Source: Dallia pectoralis (taxonomy: Eukaryota > Chordata > Actinopteri > Esociformes > Umbridae). From it: DNA of 64,000 nucleotides. The stretch covers positions 8,818,207 through 8,882,206 of the forward strand of contig CM055736.1 of the NCBI GenBank assembly GCA_029465975.1, given 5' to 3'. The translations under genes were made by a program, and so were the position numbers. Positions within the stretch are counted from its first letter, which is position 1. The number at the start of each line of letters is the position of its first letter. Positions 33,878 through 48,100 of the stretch are shown piece by piece. A model generated the notes under the pieces. It saw nothing but the letters and a program-made list of their open reading frames with translations. It was not told the origin of the DNA and did not search any database.

Positions 33878-34845
33878 GATTAATTAGTGTGCCCTGTGTG
33901 TCTGAGAAGTGCGTGAGATATAAACTCATAACCAGTGGATTGTGGTTATGTAGTGCTGTATATTCATGTGTGCAGTGTGTTACCCTAAAAAGGCACATAT
34001 CCACTGATGCTACGATGCTACTTTGCATGTTTCGCACTGTATTAGTCTGTTCAAACCCTTCTTTTCGTGGTCTGTTAAGATCTAAGGACCTGGCGTCAGC
34101 AGCGGCTTTCCCACTAATGCATTACAAAGGAAAGAAAGTTCACAAATCCACTTCCAACAACCTGATCATTGAAATTCATTCCATGTGACTACCTCATGAA
34201 GCCGGGTTGAGAGAATGCAAAGACTGTTCAAAGCGGTCATCAAGGCTGAGGTTGCAGTTTTGTAGACTGTCTATTATATTATATGTGTTCTAGTCCATTT
34301 AACACCTTTTTTGTTGGCTACATAATTCTATATCTGTTATTTTATAATGTTGATGTCATCAATTCACTATTCACTATTTCTACCACTACGGTGACATATA
34401 ATGAAACTGATTGAACTATTGTTCTGCTGTATTTTATCTGCCATCAATCGACACCCAACACAATATAATGACAGTATTCAGACACACTGCCATGAAACTC
34501 CAAATTCACTCATTTTTTTGCTCCTGGTTAGTAAATATATATAAGGGTGAGGTTTCTGGGAAAAGAAAAGGTATCCTGATATTCAAAACCAATAACATTT
34601 CAGACCATGCCAACCAATGTCAGCCAAAATAAATAACCCTACAGTACTAATGGTGGAAGATCCCATTTGATTCTGGGAGGTCTTACATTGATAGGAAACA
34701 AAATAGCACAGTTTGGATGTTCTTGGATGCTATCCAGACTGACTTGTCAGATCAAAACGATTGTTTCAGTTTCGTCTTATTTATCAATTTTTTTATGTAG
34801 GCAAGTCAACAGATAGCCAGTTCATATATTTAATGATGACTTGGC
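33878..34845. other. Intergenic, no gene seen
   Basis: AT-rich, short frames only, nothing recognisable. Confidence 0.5.
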
Positions 34846-34854
34846 CCAAGGCAC

Positions 34855-34925
34855 GGAAGCAAGCACGTTTATTCATACAGCCCAATTCATACATTTCAAT
34901 GTGCTTTACAAAGGAAAATATACAT
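34855..34925 (-). mobile_element. Fragment of a LINE/SINE-type 3' tail
   Basis: The motif CACGTTTATTCATACAGCCC followed by 'aatgtgctttacaaagga' is a familiar fish retroelement tail, here antisense to the window. Only about 70 bp are recognisable. Confidence 0.4.
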
Positions 34926-35639
34926 GCATTTCCAATTCATTCTCTATGAATAGCAGTTTCCGAAGACTGTTTACAGCACAGCCTGTTCTACCGAGGCCCC
35001 CCAAGGGTACCCACAGGCTTTTATTAAAGGTCTTTAGAACCTTTTTCCCAATGGAGTCATTCAAGACATTCATTTGTAAGTGGACATTTATTGGAGTCCT
35101 CTGCTGCCATGACAACACCTAGCTTGAGTAATGCTATTTACCAATGTTATTTTCTTACAGACCTTTGTAAATTAAATCAGAAAATATAAACCGTAATTCA
35201 CTACAAAAAATGGGTGCTATATTTGTCAGTAACAACAATTGACCTAAAAATGACACTTAAAAGTCTACTACTGAGTATAAAAGATCTTTTGGAGGATAAT
35301 TTGACAGTTTATGAATAAATGGCGCCATCTATAGGCATTTCTTTAAACTTGCATTTCAACAATCATTGTATTTAGATAGAAGTTATTTTATATTTGTTTC
35401 TATGGTTTTACACAGTAAATTCCGGCACACCATACCGTTCATTAAACAAGATTTATGATAAAATTTCAAGACTAAATATTTTTTTGCGTATCATTAAAAA
35501 AACGTATTGCACTCGACAAAAAGTTAATAAAATCAATTACAACTTTTAATCAAGCCAAATACCAATATCTTTAGAATTACTTATTGTCTTAATTTGTGAT
35601 CTGTCTAAGTATAAAATATAGTTTATACTATATAAAAAA

Positions 35640-36065
35640 CAAACATAAGAAGGCAGCAGCTTGGTTCTGGGAAGGTACAGCAGAAAACATTAAATACCGA
35701 CCTGTATTATCAGCACAAAAATAGATCTTACATTTTCTTCCCGGTACCTCTAATGTTATTATTATACACTGTGATCTTCAGAGGAGCTAAAACAAAACCG
35801 TGTGGTACCCCTTTATGCGCTGGAAACTTTCAGATTTCAAACATTTACTCACAATTGACTAGATTCTATCAAACAAATGACCCTGAAATAACTTTACATC
35901 AGCACAGAGGACTTGATAACTAAAAGTGAATTATCAACTGTGTCAAAATAACATGATAACTGTGTCAAAATAAGGCAGCATAATCTTCTCATCTAATGGT
36001 CTGGCTATATCATTTACAACCAGCTTGTCTGCTGTAATAGTGCTTGGTCTAAATCCTGATTGGTC
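35640..36065 (-). mobile_element. L1/Tx1-like LINE reverse-transcriptase relic
   Basis: On the minus strand, pieces read QSGFRPSTITADKLVVNDIA (around 36060-36000), KGVPHGFVLAPL (around 35810-35775) and YFCADNTGRY (around 35730-35700). They correspond in order to the QSGFRxxHST, GVPQGSVLGPLLF and YADDT blocks of vertebrate L1-like reverse transcriptases. The catalytic ADD has become ADN. AT-rich decay and stops are extensive. Confidence 0.65.
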
Positions 36066-36113
36066 TAAATCCTGATTGGTCTAAATCCCGATTGGTCTAA
36101 ATCCTGATTGGCA
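36047..36113. repeat. 16-bp tandem repeat, four copies
   Basis: CTAAATCCTGATTGGT repeats four times, one copy carrying CCCG. It appears to be an expansion of the RT QSGFR-encoding sequence at the edge of the LINE relic. Confidence 0.85.
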
Positions 36114-36149
36114 TTCAACAGACCTTATAATTGGGGATTTTAATCACTC

Positions 36150-38090
36150 CAGCCTGACAACAATTTTTCCCAGATTCCACCAAAATATCTCCTAGCCTAC
36201 AAAAGGAGACAATACCCTCGACCATTACATTACCGTACATTAACATTCCAGATGCTTACAAAGTCACCCCCCTCCCCCACAAGGGTCAGTCTGACCACCG
36301 CTCACTGCTGAAGATACCAAGGTACCTACCCATCATCAAGCGTGTGAAACCTACAGTGAGGACAGTCAAGGTGTGGCCTGAGGGGTCAGACTCATCACTA
36401 CAGATCCAGATTCAACACACAGGCGGGAGTCTGTTTGCCACTCAGGCTGTTGCTGACTCCCATATTGACATTGAATCATATCCATCCTCTGTCCTGGATT
36501 ACATAAATCCCTGAATCAACAATGTCATTACTCATAAACAAATACAAACCTTCCCCAACCAAAAGCCTTAGATAAATTACTGCTGCAGACACGTAATGCT
36601 GCTTTCAGATCCTCAAAGAGGCCTACAGCTCATCCAGGGTCAACTTAAAAAGGGGCATCAAGATGGCCAAACACGCCCACAAACTGAGGATCAATGAGCA
36701 TTTCCACAACAACTCTGTGGACAGTAGTTTTCACAAAAAGCAGTCCACTGTGAGGAGGAAGGAGGAGTACGTGGTAGATTCACTCTCTTACGGTTCCACG
36801 GCCAAAGCTACTTTGTTTTCAGATTTGTTGCGTCTGATCAGTTTACGCTGCGCAATTAAAAGGTCTTTAAGGTGTCACTTCCACCTCACGAACCTGCAAC
36901 CCTGAGACGCACGTGGCAGAGCATTCAAGCCATCACTGACTATCAACCCAAGCATCCTGCACCCTCAGCCACCGATGTCTCCATTACCAACGAGCTGAAC
37001 ACATTTTACGCCGGCTTCGGCGGGAACAACAAAGACAGAACCACTAAATTGAAGCTCTCCCCAGTCGTTGTCCCCTTCAGTCTGTCCATCTAAGAGGTAT
37101 CTTCTGCAATCAACCTGTCACTGTCTCTGGCGGTCGTCCCCACATGCTACAAGACCACAACCATTGTGCCAGCGCCGAGAGCCGTCGACTGCGTCATGCC
37201 TAAACGACGTTCTCCTGGTCTACTGAGGACACCATCTCCACTACTGTCCACTCTGCCCTGATCCACCTGGACAAAACCAACGCCTATGTGAGGACGCTGT
37301 TCATAGACTTCAGCTCAGCATTCAATACAGTCATTCCCTTTAGGCTGGTTACCAAACTCCATGACCTTGGGATCAGCTCCTGTCTTTGCAACTGGACTCC
37401 AGACTTTTATCCGGTAGTGACAACGCCCAGTGCATCATTGGTGCCCAGCTCCCTGCCATCAACGACATCCAGCTCAAGCGCTGTTTGCATTTTCAGGGAT
37501 CCCTCACACCCAGGCCATAAACTGTTTGCCCCCCTGCCATCAGGCAAGCGTTACAGATCTCTACTCACCCGCACCAGTTGGTTCAGGAACAGTTTCTTCC
37601 CTACTGCTGTTAACATACTACACTCTGAAACCCTTCGGTTACCTTGCACTCACACTGCTACTTGTTATTTTATCTGTCATTTTCACAATTCACTGTTGTA
37701 TCCCCATTGCTACCTATTGCCTACAAGCTGCTTATTTATTTACTTGATCTGCAATTTGCACAATTCATTCTGTGGTACTCCTCTTGCTACTTCTTGCCCT
37801 GCACACTGCTAGCCTATGTATTATATTTGCCTTTTGCACAATGCTTACTGTACAATCCATTTACCACTTGCACAGATGTTCTGCGCTGGTGTGCCCTCTA
37901 AACATTAGCAATTTACTACATTGTTGAACAGAATACCTGCACATTTACTTATTCATGTCAATTACACATCCTCACACTGTACTCACATTTATTTGTGCTC
38001 TGCTCTTTTGCATTTCTAGTTGGATGCAAACTGCATTTCGTTGTACTGTACATGTACTGTCCAATGACAATAAAGTTGAATCTAATCGGG
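36150..38090 (+). mobile_element. L2-like LINE, internally deleted, sense orientation
   Basis: Remnants run in order: an endonuclease-to-RT linker (SDHRSLLKIPR then IKRVKPTVRTVKVWPEG, about 36280-36390), an RT piece (FIDFSSAFNTVIPFRLVTKL at 37300-37360), and the C-terminal DPSHPGHKLFAPLPSGKRYR followed by NSFFPTAVNILH (about 37497-37620). The 3' UTR ends 'tgacaataaagttgaatcta' near 38088. The RT core including the FADD motif is deleted between about 37425 and 37490. Confidence 0.8.
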
Positions 38091-39750
38091 ACATATTTAA
38101 AATATGATGTTCAGTCAGCAAGGACCATAACTGAAATAACTAACTGAATTAATAATATTAGAGTCTCCGGTCTTATGGTGGAGGACATAAGCAGCCTAAA
38201 ATTCCCTGGGAATAACTCAAGAGATTAGATTTACATAGAAACTCTGTGGCATTGAACCAATAAATGTTTCTCACCAATACGTGAGGTAACTAGCTTGCAT
38301 TGTATAGGTCAACCACCAGATGGAAGCGTTGATTAAGATTGCTCAAACAGAAACTAGAACCCAAGTGAATGTGTGTAAAATGACTATTACAACTCTATTC
38401 TTGCCATTTCCGTTAATAAAGCACATTATATGGAAATGAATACAGACTTGAAAACATATAAAGAGGTCATGAAAAGGTAAGTGGAGACAGATAGGCACTT
38501 GAAATGATTTATTGCTAATTGCAAATTATTGATTGTTTATACACGTAGAATGACTGAAAATGATCTCTGTTGGTTCAGACTTCAATCAGGTGACCAGAAA
38601 TGCACCGTACATATAGTGCAATCAACACAATGTTTAGAATAAAGCTGCAGAGTGGACTGTCCAGAGCTTAGTGTTTTCTATTTGAGGGGCATCGACCTAG
38701 TCGTCTACGTTAGATGTCTTAAGCCGCAAAGACAAAGTATAATTGAACTGAACACGTTGTTAGAATATGGTCTATTTACTACTATTCACTAGTTAGGGCC
38801 TATGGCCTAACACTGGAAGAGTTCGGCCCATGTTGACGGATCTCCTAAGCCTCAACCGCCGCACAATAAGGGTTTAGAATCACAAGCTTACCCGACCCAC
38901 CCAGACAACAGAAGTGGGATGAGCTCATCTTTGTTTTTCAGCATTCCTGACATTCCAACCCATCAGGTCGTTCCAGCCCGGAAGTTATGGATCAGTTCAT
39001 CAGTAGGCATAGTGATGCTAAACTCCGGCGCTAAAACAGGAGACACGAAAGAAAACAAACAAGGAGATGGAACAGATAGCTGATAGCCCGGCAAGTCCTG
39101 GCTAATTTGCTGAGTGGAACAAGTGATACATACAGCTACACCCCAGGTTTAGGATATTTCGGGCCGGGTTTATGGGATAAAGAAAGGATGAGCCGGGCAA
39201 GAGAAGAGGGTAAGAAGAGAACGGGATGAGGAGGGAAGAGTGAAGAAGAGGTTGGGAAAGCTGGAGGCGCGAGGTGAGTGGAAAGGGTGGGGAAGAGGTA
39301 AGAACTGAACCTGGTGGGGAGCAGTTGAGGAGGAGGTGAAAAGAGATGGGAGGTGTTGATAGGATTGACTCCCTGGGTTGACTCATAGAATCGACTCCCA
39401 GGGTCGACTCCCAGGGTTGACTCCCACACATACAGAAACAGCTTTGTCTCATTGTCTTACTGTGACTCACAATCTCCACAAACCACAACACAACCAGGTT
39501 GGCAGTTAGGTCAATCTGTGTACCACATATCCCGTGGCATAAACAGATGCTTGTTTGTTTGTTGGTAGCTATTTGCATGTGTGCATGTGTGTGTGTGTGT
39601 ATGAGTCATCAGTGGATGGCTAACAGGAAAACTGAGACATACGTGTAATATGCAACCTAATATCGGGGTCTGTGATCTCATGGCTTTATCCTGGCATGAT
39701 CGTTTCCAGGTGTTTCAGAGTGTTTACAACACATCGCTTGTTCTAAGAAT

Positions 39751-39752
<2 letters not shown>

Positions 39753-39800
<48 letters not shown>
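39753..39800. repeat. (CA)24 microsatellite
   Basis: Uninterrupted CA run of 48 bp. Confidence 0.95.
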
Positions 39801-39803
<3 letters not shown>

Positions 39804-40275
39804 TGGTTTAACCTTTCATTTCATCCGGGCCTGTCTGTTGTTGTGTTGAGGTGAGAGAGTCCACGTGTCCGAACCTTACCCCATCCGCCCGTTTCACACC
39901 GGCTGACAGATCCCACCGGGGAGCGGCTGCGCTGCCACTCCACCCGAACCCCGACAGATTCCGCTGTGTGGGACAGGGAACGGGCGGCAGCCGAAGGATA
40001 GCAGCGGTTGACTTTGTCATTGTGCGTTCACGTGGCTAACTCGTCAACAAACACACGCAGGGGTCAAGCATGTGTGGCGTGTGCCGGGGTCAATACAGAG
40101 GTCAGGGGTCACTGGCCACACAGCCGAGCCCTCGTTTATTTGTATGGGTTTGTGATCTACCGGTCAATCCCTGAATATTTAACCGACCGAGTGGGTTTAG
40201 CTGACTAAGAGATAGAAAAAGCTGATGATTAAAAAAACACTCAAAATTACTAGCAGAAGGTGAAAAGGCACTGAC

Positions 40276-40276
<1 letters not shown>

Positions 40277-40318
<42 letters not shown>
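40277..40318. repeat. (TG)21 microsatellite
   Basis: Uninterrupted TG run of 42 bp. Confidence 0.95.
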
Positions 40319-40320
<2 letters not shown>

Positions 40321-42183
40321 TGAGAATGTACTCTGTACTAGAAGAATTTAAGTGTTACAATATGAGGTGCTGCCGGTGAGACTGAGGTAAAAGAAGCCCC
40401 TATCTGAAGCCTAACAGGCCTGTAGTAGGAACCAGAGTCAACTCGTTGCCAAAGCTCCATAAGTCACACAGATATCACCATCAAATGGCTCCCTATCCCC
40501 TATTCAGTTCACTACATTAGACCCCACCCCGTAGCAACGCACTGGTGTGTGCAGGGTGCCATTTATGATGCCACCAGACCCTGTGCCAGCTCTTTCCGAG
40601 CCCCATAGTTATGAGCCGCCCCTGGGTGGCGGTGATGATGAGTCCCCGATGCCTCGGCGCTGGTCTTGGCACGCCTTCACACAGCTCTGAGGCCTCCCGG
40701 CGCAGGCAGGCACAATGGCATTCCCTGGCAGCGATCACCGATCCACCAGCGCACACTGAGACAGAACCTGAAGCCTGCTGGACACCGTCACAGGGATGTG
40801 CAGGGAAACAAAAGAGGGGAAGGGGAGAGGAAGAGAGAGAGGAAGAGAGAGAGAGAGAGAGAGAGAGGGGGAGAGGGTGGCAGTATAGAGTATCACAGAG
40901 ACATGTATGGCTATAAGTCGTTTCCTTATATTTCCGTTAGACTAGCATTCCTTTTCATCCTTATGTTATTCATGCTATTGAGGATGCAGTGGGGTTCAAC
41001 GGAGGCATCCCAAATCAAACCCTATTCCCAGTCGAATGCACCACTTTTGACCGGAGCCCTGCAGGCCCCTAGCATGAAAGCAGCACACTACATAGAGGTG
41101 TGTCAGTTGGGAGTCCGCCGTACGGTAGTAGGACTCCCGGCAGCTGCCAGGAGGAGGAGGTGGAGGGAGAGGCTTGGCAGCAGACACTCCACAGGGTCTG
41201 GGGAGCACAACAGCAGTAGCGGCAGAATCTTAAAGTAGCTGAACTTGACGGCCTCTTGGTGCAGAACCGGCTGCCAAGTTACCGGAGCCGAGATGCCGCG
41301 CATAGCAACGCTTCCTCCCGTATCCGCACCCATCTGCTTCACACAGCCCCTCTTCCCAAACACGCTGTATAGTGTTTCAGCCGCTCGGAGGAGCGCCGCG
41401 CGCGAGAGATGGACTTTAAAGAATGAGTCGTGGGTATAATAGTTATTATTGTCATTTAGAGAAGCTAATTAAACAAACGAAAAGTACCATTTGAATATTG
41501 GCACATCGTTCGTTCGGGCATCAAAGCAGCTGTTATTTCGGTTGATAGTGGCCCCGGGGCCCTTGGACTTTACGAGGAGCACGTCCCTGGGGACACCTCT
41601 GGGCCGTTGGACATCATAGTTGCGCGCCCTTGGGGGAAATGCCTTGTAATCATCCTACAACTCCCATGGGACCCGGGGAGTGCTGGTAACCACTGTGGAG
41701 GAGGAGAGGTTTACTGTGTAGGTCTTATATAATACTCACAATAGCCAGCTCCTATGACTCCTCCGTAGATATTCACTCCTGTCACCTCCTCGGCTCCGCT
41801 CCTCTCCAGTCGTTGGCCATATATAACGTTCAGCCGGGTACAACCCGTATAAATTCTTAATATTGGGGGAAGGGGATGCCGCCCACCATCTGTCCCAAAC
41901 CCCTCCCCCACCCTTACTCCCCCCCACGTCTGGTGGAATCATTGGAGATTTTCCCTCCATTTATTGCTAACCCAACTTGCCTTTTTTTGGCGGTAAACAG
42001 GACCACATGTGCAGTGGGTTGCCACTTTCTAGAAACCCAACCATAATTATACGCATCACCTAACTGACCCCCCCGACACACACACACATTTATATAGCTA
42101 ACTAAACAGAGACACAAATGTTGATTACCCTAAAAATGGACGTCACTTAACCAGACCGTAAACATTAACCCAACCTCCAGCAA

Positions 42184-45100
42184 TCCTTATAGATTAACAC
42201 TAACCCAATATGTGACCCTAACCCCTTATCCATTAACACTAACCCAATATGTGACCATAACCTCTTATACATTAACACTAACCCAATATGTGACCATAAC
42301 CCCTTATACATTAACACTAACCCAATATGTGACCATAACCCCTTATCCATTAACACTAACCCAATATGTGACCATAACCCCTTATACATTAACACTAACC
42401 CAATATGTGACCATAACCCCTTATACATTAACACTAACCCAATATGTGACCATAACCCCTTATACATTAACACTAACCCAATATGTGACCATAACCCCTT
42501 ATACATTAACACTAACCCAATATGTGACCATAACCCCTTATACATTAACACTAACCCAATTTGTGACCATAACCCCTTATACATTAACACTAACCCAATA
42601 TGTGACCCTAACCCCTTATACATTAACACTAACCCAATATGTGACCATAACCCCTTATCCATTAACACTAACCCAATATGTGACCATAACCCCTTATCCA
42701 TTAACACTAACCCAATATGTGACCCTAACCCCTTATACATTAACACTAACCCAATATGTGACCCTAACCCCTTATCCATTAACACTAACCCAATATGTGA
42801 CCATAACCTCTTATACATTAACACTAACCCAATATGTGACCATAACCCCTTATCCATTAACACTAACCCAATATGTGACCATAACCCCTTATACATTAAC
42901 ACTAACCCAATATGTGACCATAACCCTTATACATTAACACTAACCCAATATGTGACCATAACCCCTTATACATTAACACTAACCCAATATGTGACCATAA
43001 CCTCTTATCCATTAACACTAACCCAATATGTGACCATAACCCCTTATCCATTAACACTAACCCAATATGTGACCATAACCCCTTATACATTAACACTAAC
43101 CCAATATGTGACCCTAACCCTTATACATTAACACTAACCCAATATGTGACCATAACCCTTATACATTAACACTAACCCAATATGTGACCATAACCCCTTA
43201 TACATTAACACTAACCCAATATGTGACCATAACCCTTATCCATTAACACTAACCCAATATGTGACCATAACCTCTTATCCATTAACACTAACCCAATATG
43301 TGACCATAACCCCTTATACATTAACACTAACCCAATATGTGACCATAACCTCTTATACATTAACACTAACCCAATATGTGACCATAACCCTTATACATTA
43401 ACACTAACCCAATATTTGACCATAACCCCTTATACATTAACACTAACCCAATATGTGACCATAACCCCTTATACATTAACACTAACCCAATATGTGACCA
43501 TAACCCCTTATACATTAACACTAACCCAATATGTGACCATAACCCCTTATACATTAACACTAACCCAATTTGTGACCATAACCCCTTATACATTAACACT
43601 AACCCAATATGTGACCCTAACCCCTTATACATTAACACTAACCCAATATGTGACCATAACCCCTTATCCATTAACACTAACCCAATATGTGACCATAACC
43701 CCTTATCCATTAACACTAACCCAATATGTGACCCTAACCCCTTATACATTAACACTAACCCAATATGTGACCCTAACCCCTTATCCATTAACACTAACCC
43801 AATATGTGACCATAACCTCTTATACATTAACACTAACCCAATATGTGACCATAACCCCTTATCCATTAACACTAACCCAATATGTGACCATAACCCCTTA
43901 TACATTAACACTAACCCAATATGTGACCATAACCCCTTATACATTAACACTAACCCAATATGTGACCATAACCCCTTATACATTAACACTAACCCAATAT
44001 GTGACCATAACCTCTTATCCATTAACACTAACCCAATATGTGACCATAACCCCTTATCCATTAACACTAACCCAATATGTGACCATAACCCCTTATACAT
44101 TAACACTAACCCAATATGTGACCCTAACCCCTTATACATTAACACTAACCCAATATGTGACCATAACCCCTTATACATTAACACTAACCCAATATGTGAC
44201 CATAACCCCTTATACATTAACACTAACCCAATATGTGACCATAACCCCTTATCCATTAACACTAACCCAATATGTGACCATAACCTCTTATCCATTAACA
44301 CTAACCCAATATGTGACCATAACCCCTTATACATTAACACTAACCCAATATGTGACCATAACCTCTTATACATTAACACTAACCCAATATGTGACCATAA
44401 CCCCTTATACATTAACACTAACCCAATATGTGACCATAACCCCTTATACATTAACACTAACCCAATATGTGACCATAACCCCTTATACATTAACACTAAC
44501 CCAATATGTGACCCTAACCCCTTATCCATTAACACTAACCCAATATGTGACCCTAACCCCTTATCCATTAACACTAACCCAATATGTGACCATAACCCCT
44601 TATCCATTAACACTAACCCAATATGTGACCATAACCTCTTATCCATTAACACTAACCCAATATGTGACCCTAACCTCTTATCCATTAACACTAACCCAAT
44701 ATGTGACCCTAACCCCTTATACATTAACACTAACCCAATATGTGACCATAACCTCTTATACATTAACACTAACCCAATATGTGACCATAACCCCTTATAC
44801 ATTAACACTAACCCAATATGTGACCCTAACCCTTATACATTAACACTAACCCAATATGTGACCATAACCTCTTATACATTAACACTAACCCAATATGTGA
44901 CCCTAACCCCTTATACATTAACACTAACCCAATATGTGACCATAACCTCTTATACATTAACACTAACCCAATATGTGACCATAACCCCTTATACATTAAC
45001 ACTAACCCAATATGTGACCATAACCTCTTATCCATTAACACTAACCCAATATGTGACCATAACCTCTTATCCATTAACACTAACCCAATATGTGACCCTA

Positions 45101-48100
45101 ACCCCTTATACATTAACACTAACCCAATATGTGACCCTAACCCCTTATACATTAACACTAACCCAATATGTGACCATAACCCCTTATCCATTAACACTAA
45201 CCCAATATGTGACCCTAACCCCTTATACATTAACACTAACCCAATATGTGACCCTAACCCCTTATCCATTAACACTAACCCAATATGTGACCCTAACCCC
45301 TTATCCATTAACACTAACCCAATATGTGACCCTAACCCCTTATCCATTAACACTAACCCAATATGTGACCATAACCTCTTATCCATTAACACTAACCCAA
45401 TATGTGACCCTAACCCCTTATACATTAACACTAACCCAATATGTGACCATAACCCCTTATACATTAACACTAACCCAATATGTGACCATAACCCCTTATC
45501 CATTAACACTAACCCAATATGTGACCATAACCCCTTATACATTAACACTAACCCAATATGTGACCATAACCCCTTATACATTAACACTAACCCAATATGT
45601 GACCCTAACCCCTTATACATTAACACTAACCCAATATGTGACCATAACCCTTATACATTAACACTAACCCAATATGTGACCATAACCCCTTATACATTAA
45701 CACTAACCCAATATGTGACCCTAACCCCTTATCCATTAACACTAACCCAATATGTGACCATAACCCCTTATACATTAACACTAACCCAATATGTGACCAT
45801 AACCCTTATACATTAACACTAACCCAATATGTGACCCTAACCTCTTATCCATTAATACTAACCCAATATGTGACCATAACCCTTATACATTAACACTAAC
45901 CCAATATGTGACCCTAACCCCTTATACATTAACACTAACCCAATATGTGACCCTAACCCCTTATCCATTAACACTAACCCAATATGTGACCATAACCCCT
46001 TATACATTAACACTAACCCAATATGTGACCATAACCTCTTATCCATTAACACTAACCCAATATGTGACCATAACCCCTTATACATTAACACTAACCCAAT
46101 ATGTGACCATAACCTCTTATACATTAACACTAACCCAATATGTGACCATAACCCCTTATCCATTAACACTAACCCAATATGTGACCATAACCCCTTATCC
46201 ATTAACACTAACCCAATATGTGACCATAACCCCTTATACATTAACACTAACCCAATATGTGACCATAACCCCTTATACATTAACACTAACCCAATATGTG
46301 ACCATAACCCTTATACATTAACACTAACCCAATATGTGACCATAACCCCTTATCCATTAACACTAACCCAATATGTGACCATAACCTCTTATACATTAAC
46401 ACTAACCCAATATGTGACCCTAACCTCTTATACATTAACACTAACCCAATATGTGACCCTAACCCCTTATACATTAACACTAACCCAATATGTGACCATA
46501 ACCTCTTATACATTAACACTAACCCAATATGTGACCATAACCCCTTATCCATTAACACTAACCCAATATGTGACCATAACCCCTTATCCATTAACACTAA
46601 CCCAATATGTGACCATAACCCCTTATACATTAACACTAACCCAATATGTGACCATAACCCCTTATACATTAACACTAACCCAATATGTGACCATAACCCC
46701 TTATACATTAACACTAACCCAATATGTGACCATAACCCCTTATCCATTAACACTAACCCAATATGTGACCATAACCTCTTATACATTAACACTAACCCAA
46801 TATGTGACCCTAACCCCTTATACATTAACACTAACCCAATATGTGACCATAACCCTTATACATTAACACTAACCCAATATGTGACCATAACCCCTTATCC
46901 ATTAACACTAACCCAATATGTGACCATAACCTCTTATACATTAACACTAACCCAATATGTGACCATAACCCCTTATACATTAACACTAACCCAATATGTG
47001 ACCATAACCCCTTATACATTAACACTAACCCAATATGTGACCATAACCCCTTATACATTAACACTAACCCAATATGTGACCCTAACCCCTTATACATTAA
47101 CACTAACCCAATATGTGACCCTAACCCCTTATCCATTAACACTAACCCAATATGTGACCATAACCCCTTATACATTAACACTAACCCAATATGTGACCAT
47201 AACCCCTTATACATTAACACTAACCCAATATGTGACCATAACCCCTTATACATTAACACTAACCCAATATGTGACCCTAACCTCTTATCCATTAACACTA
47301 ACCCAATATGTGACCATAACCCTTATACATTAACACTAACCCAATATGTGACCATAACCCCTTATACATTAACACTAACCCAATATGTGACCCTAATCCC
47401 TTATCCATTAACACTAACCCAATATGTGACCATAACCCCTTATACATTAACACTAACCCAATATGTGACCCTAACCTCTTATCCATTAACACTAACCCAA
47501 TATGTGACCATAACCCCTTATCCATTAACACTAACCCAATATGTGACCATAACCCCTTATACATTAACACTAACCCAATATGTGACCCTAACCCTTATAC
47601 ATTAACACTAACCCAATATGTGACCATAACCCCTTATACATTAACACTAACCCAATATGTGACCCTAACCCCTTATACATTAACACTAACCCAATATGTG
47701 ACCATAACCCCTTATACATTAACACTAACCCAATATCTGACCCTAACCCCTTATACATTAACACTAACCCAATATGTGACCCTAACCCCTTATACATTAA
47801 CACTAACCCAATATGTGACCATAACCCCTTATACATTAACACTAACCCAATATGTGACCATAACCCCTTATACATTAACACTAACCCAATATGTGACCAT
47901 AACCCCTTATACATTAACACTAACCCAATATCTGACCCTAACCCTTATACATTAACACTAACCCAATATGTGACCCTAACCCTTATACATTAACACTAAC
48001 CCAATATGTGACCATAACCCCTTATCCATTAACACTAACCCAATATGTGACCCTAACCCCTTATACATTAACACTAACCCAATATGTGACCATAACCTCT

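Larger units (their letters stand above)
38091..42183. other. Intergenic, no gene seen; simple repeats and CpG-rich patches
   Basis: No protein-like frame is recognisable. Simple repeats sit at 39361-39426 (15-bp unit GACTCCCAGGGTTGA-like), 39753-39800 (CA), 40277-40318 (TG) and 40831-40878 (GA-rich). CpG-richer patches at about 39850-40120 and 40600-41420 lack any recognisable first exon. Several frames across 40611-41363 on both strands are probably chance in GC-rich DNA. Confidence 0.5.

Noticed and set aside
40500..41440. Protein-coding gene in the GC-rich patch (several 60-190-codon frames)
   Set aside because: Frames overlap on both strands with no recognisable domain or consistent splice structure.
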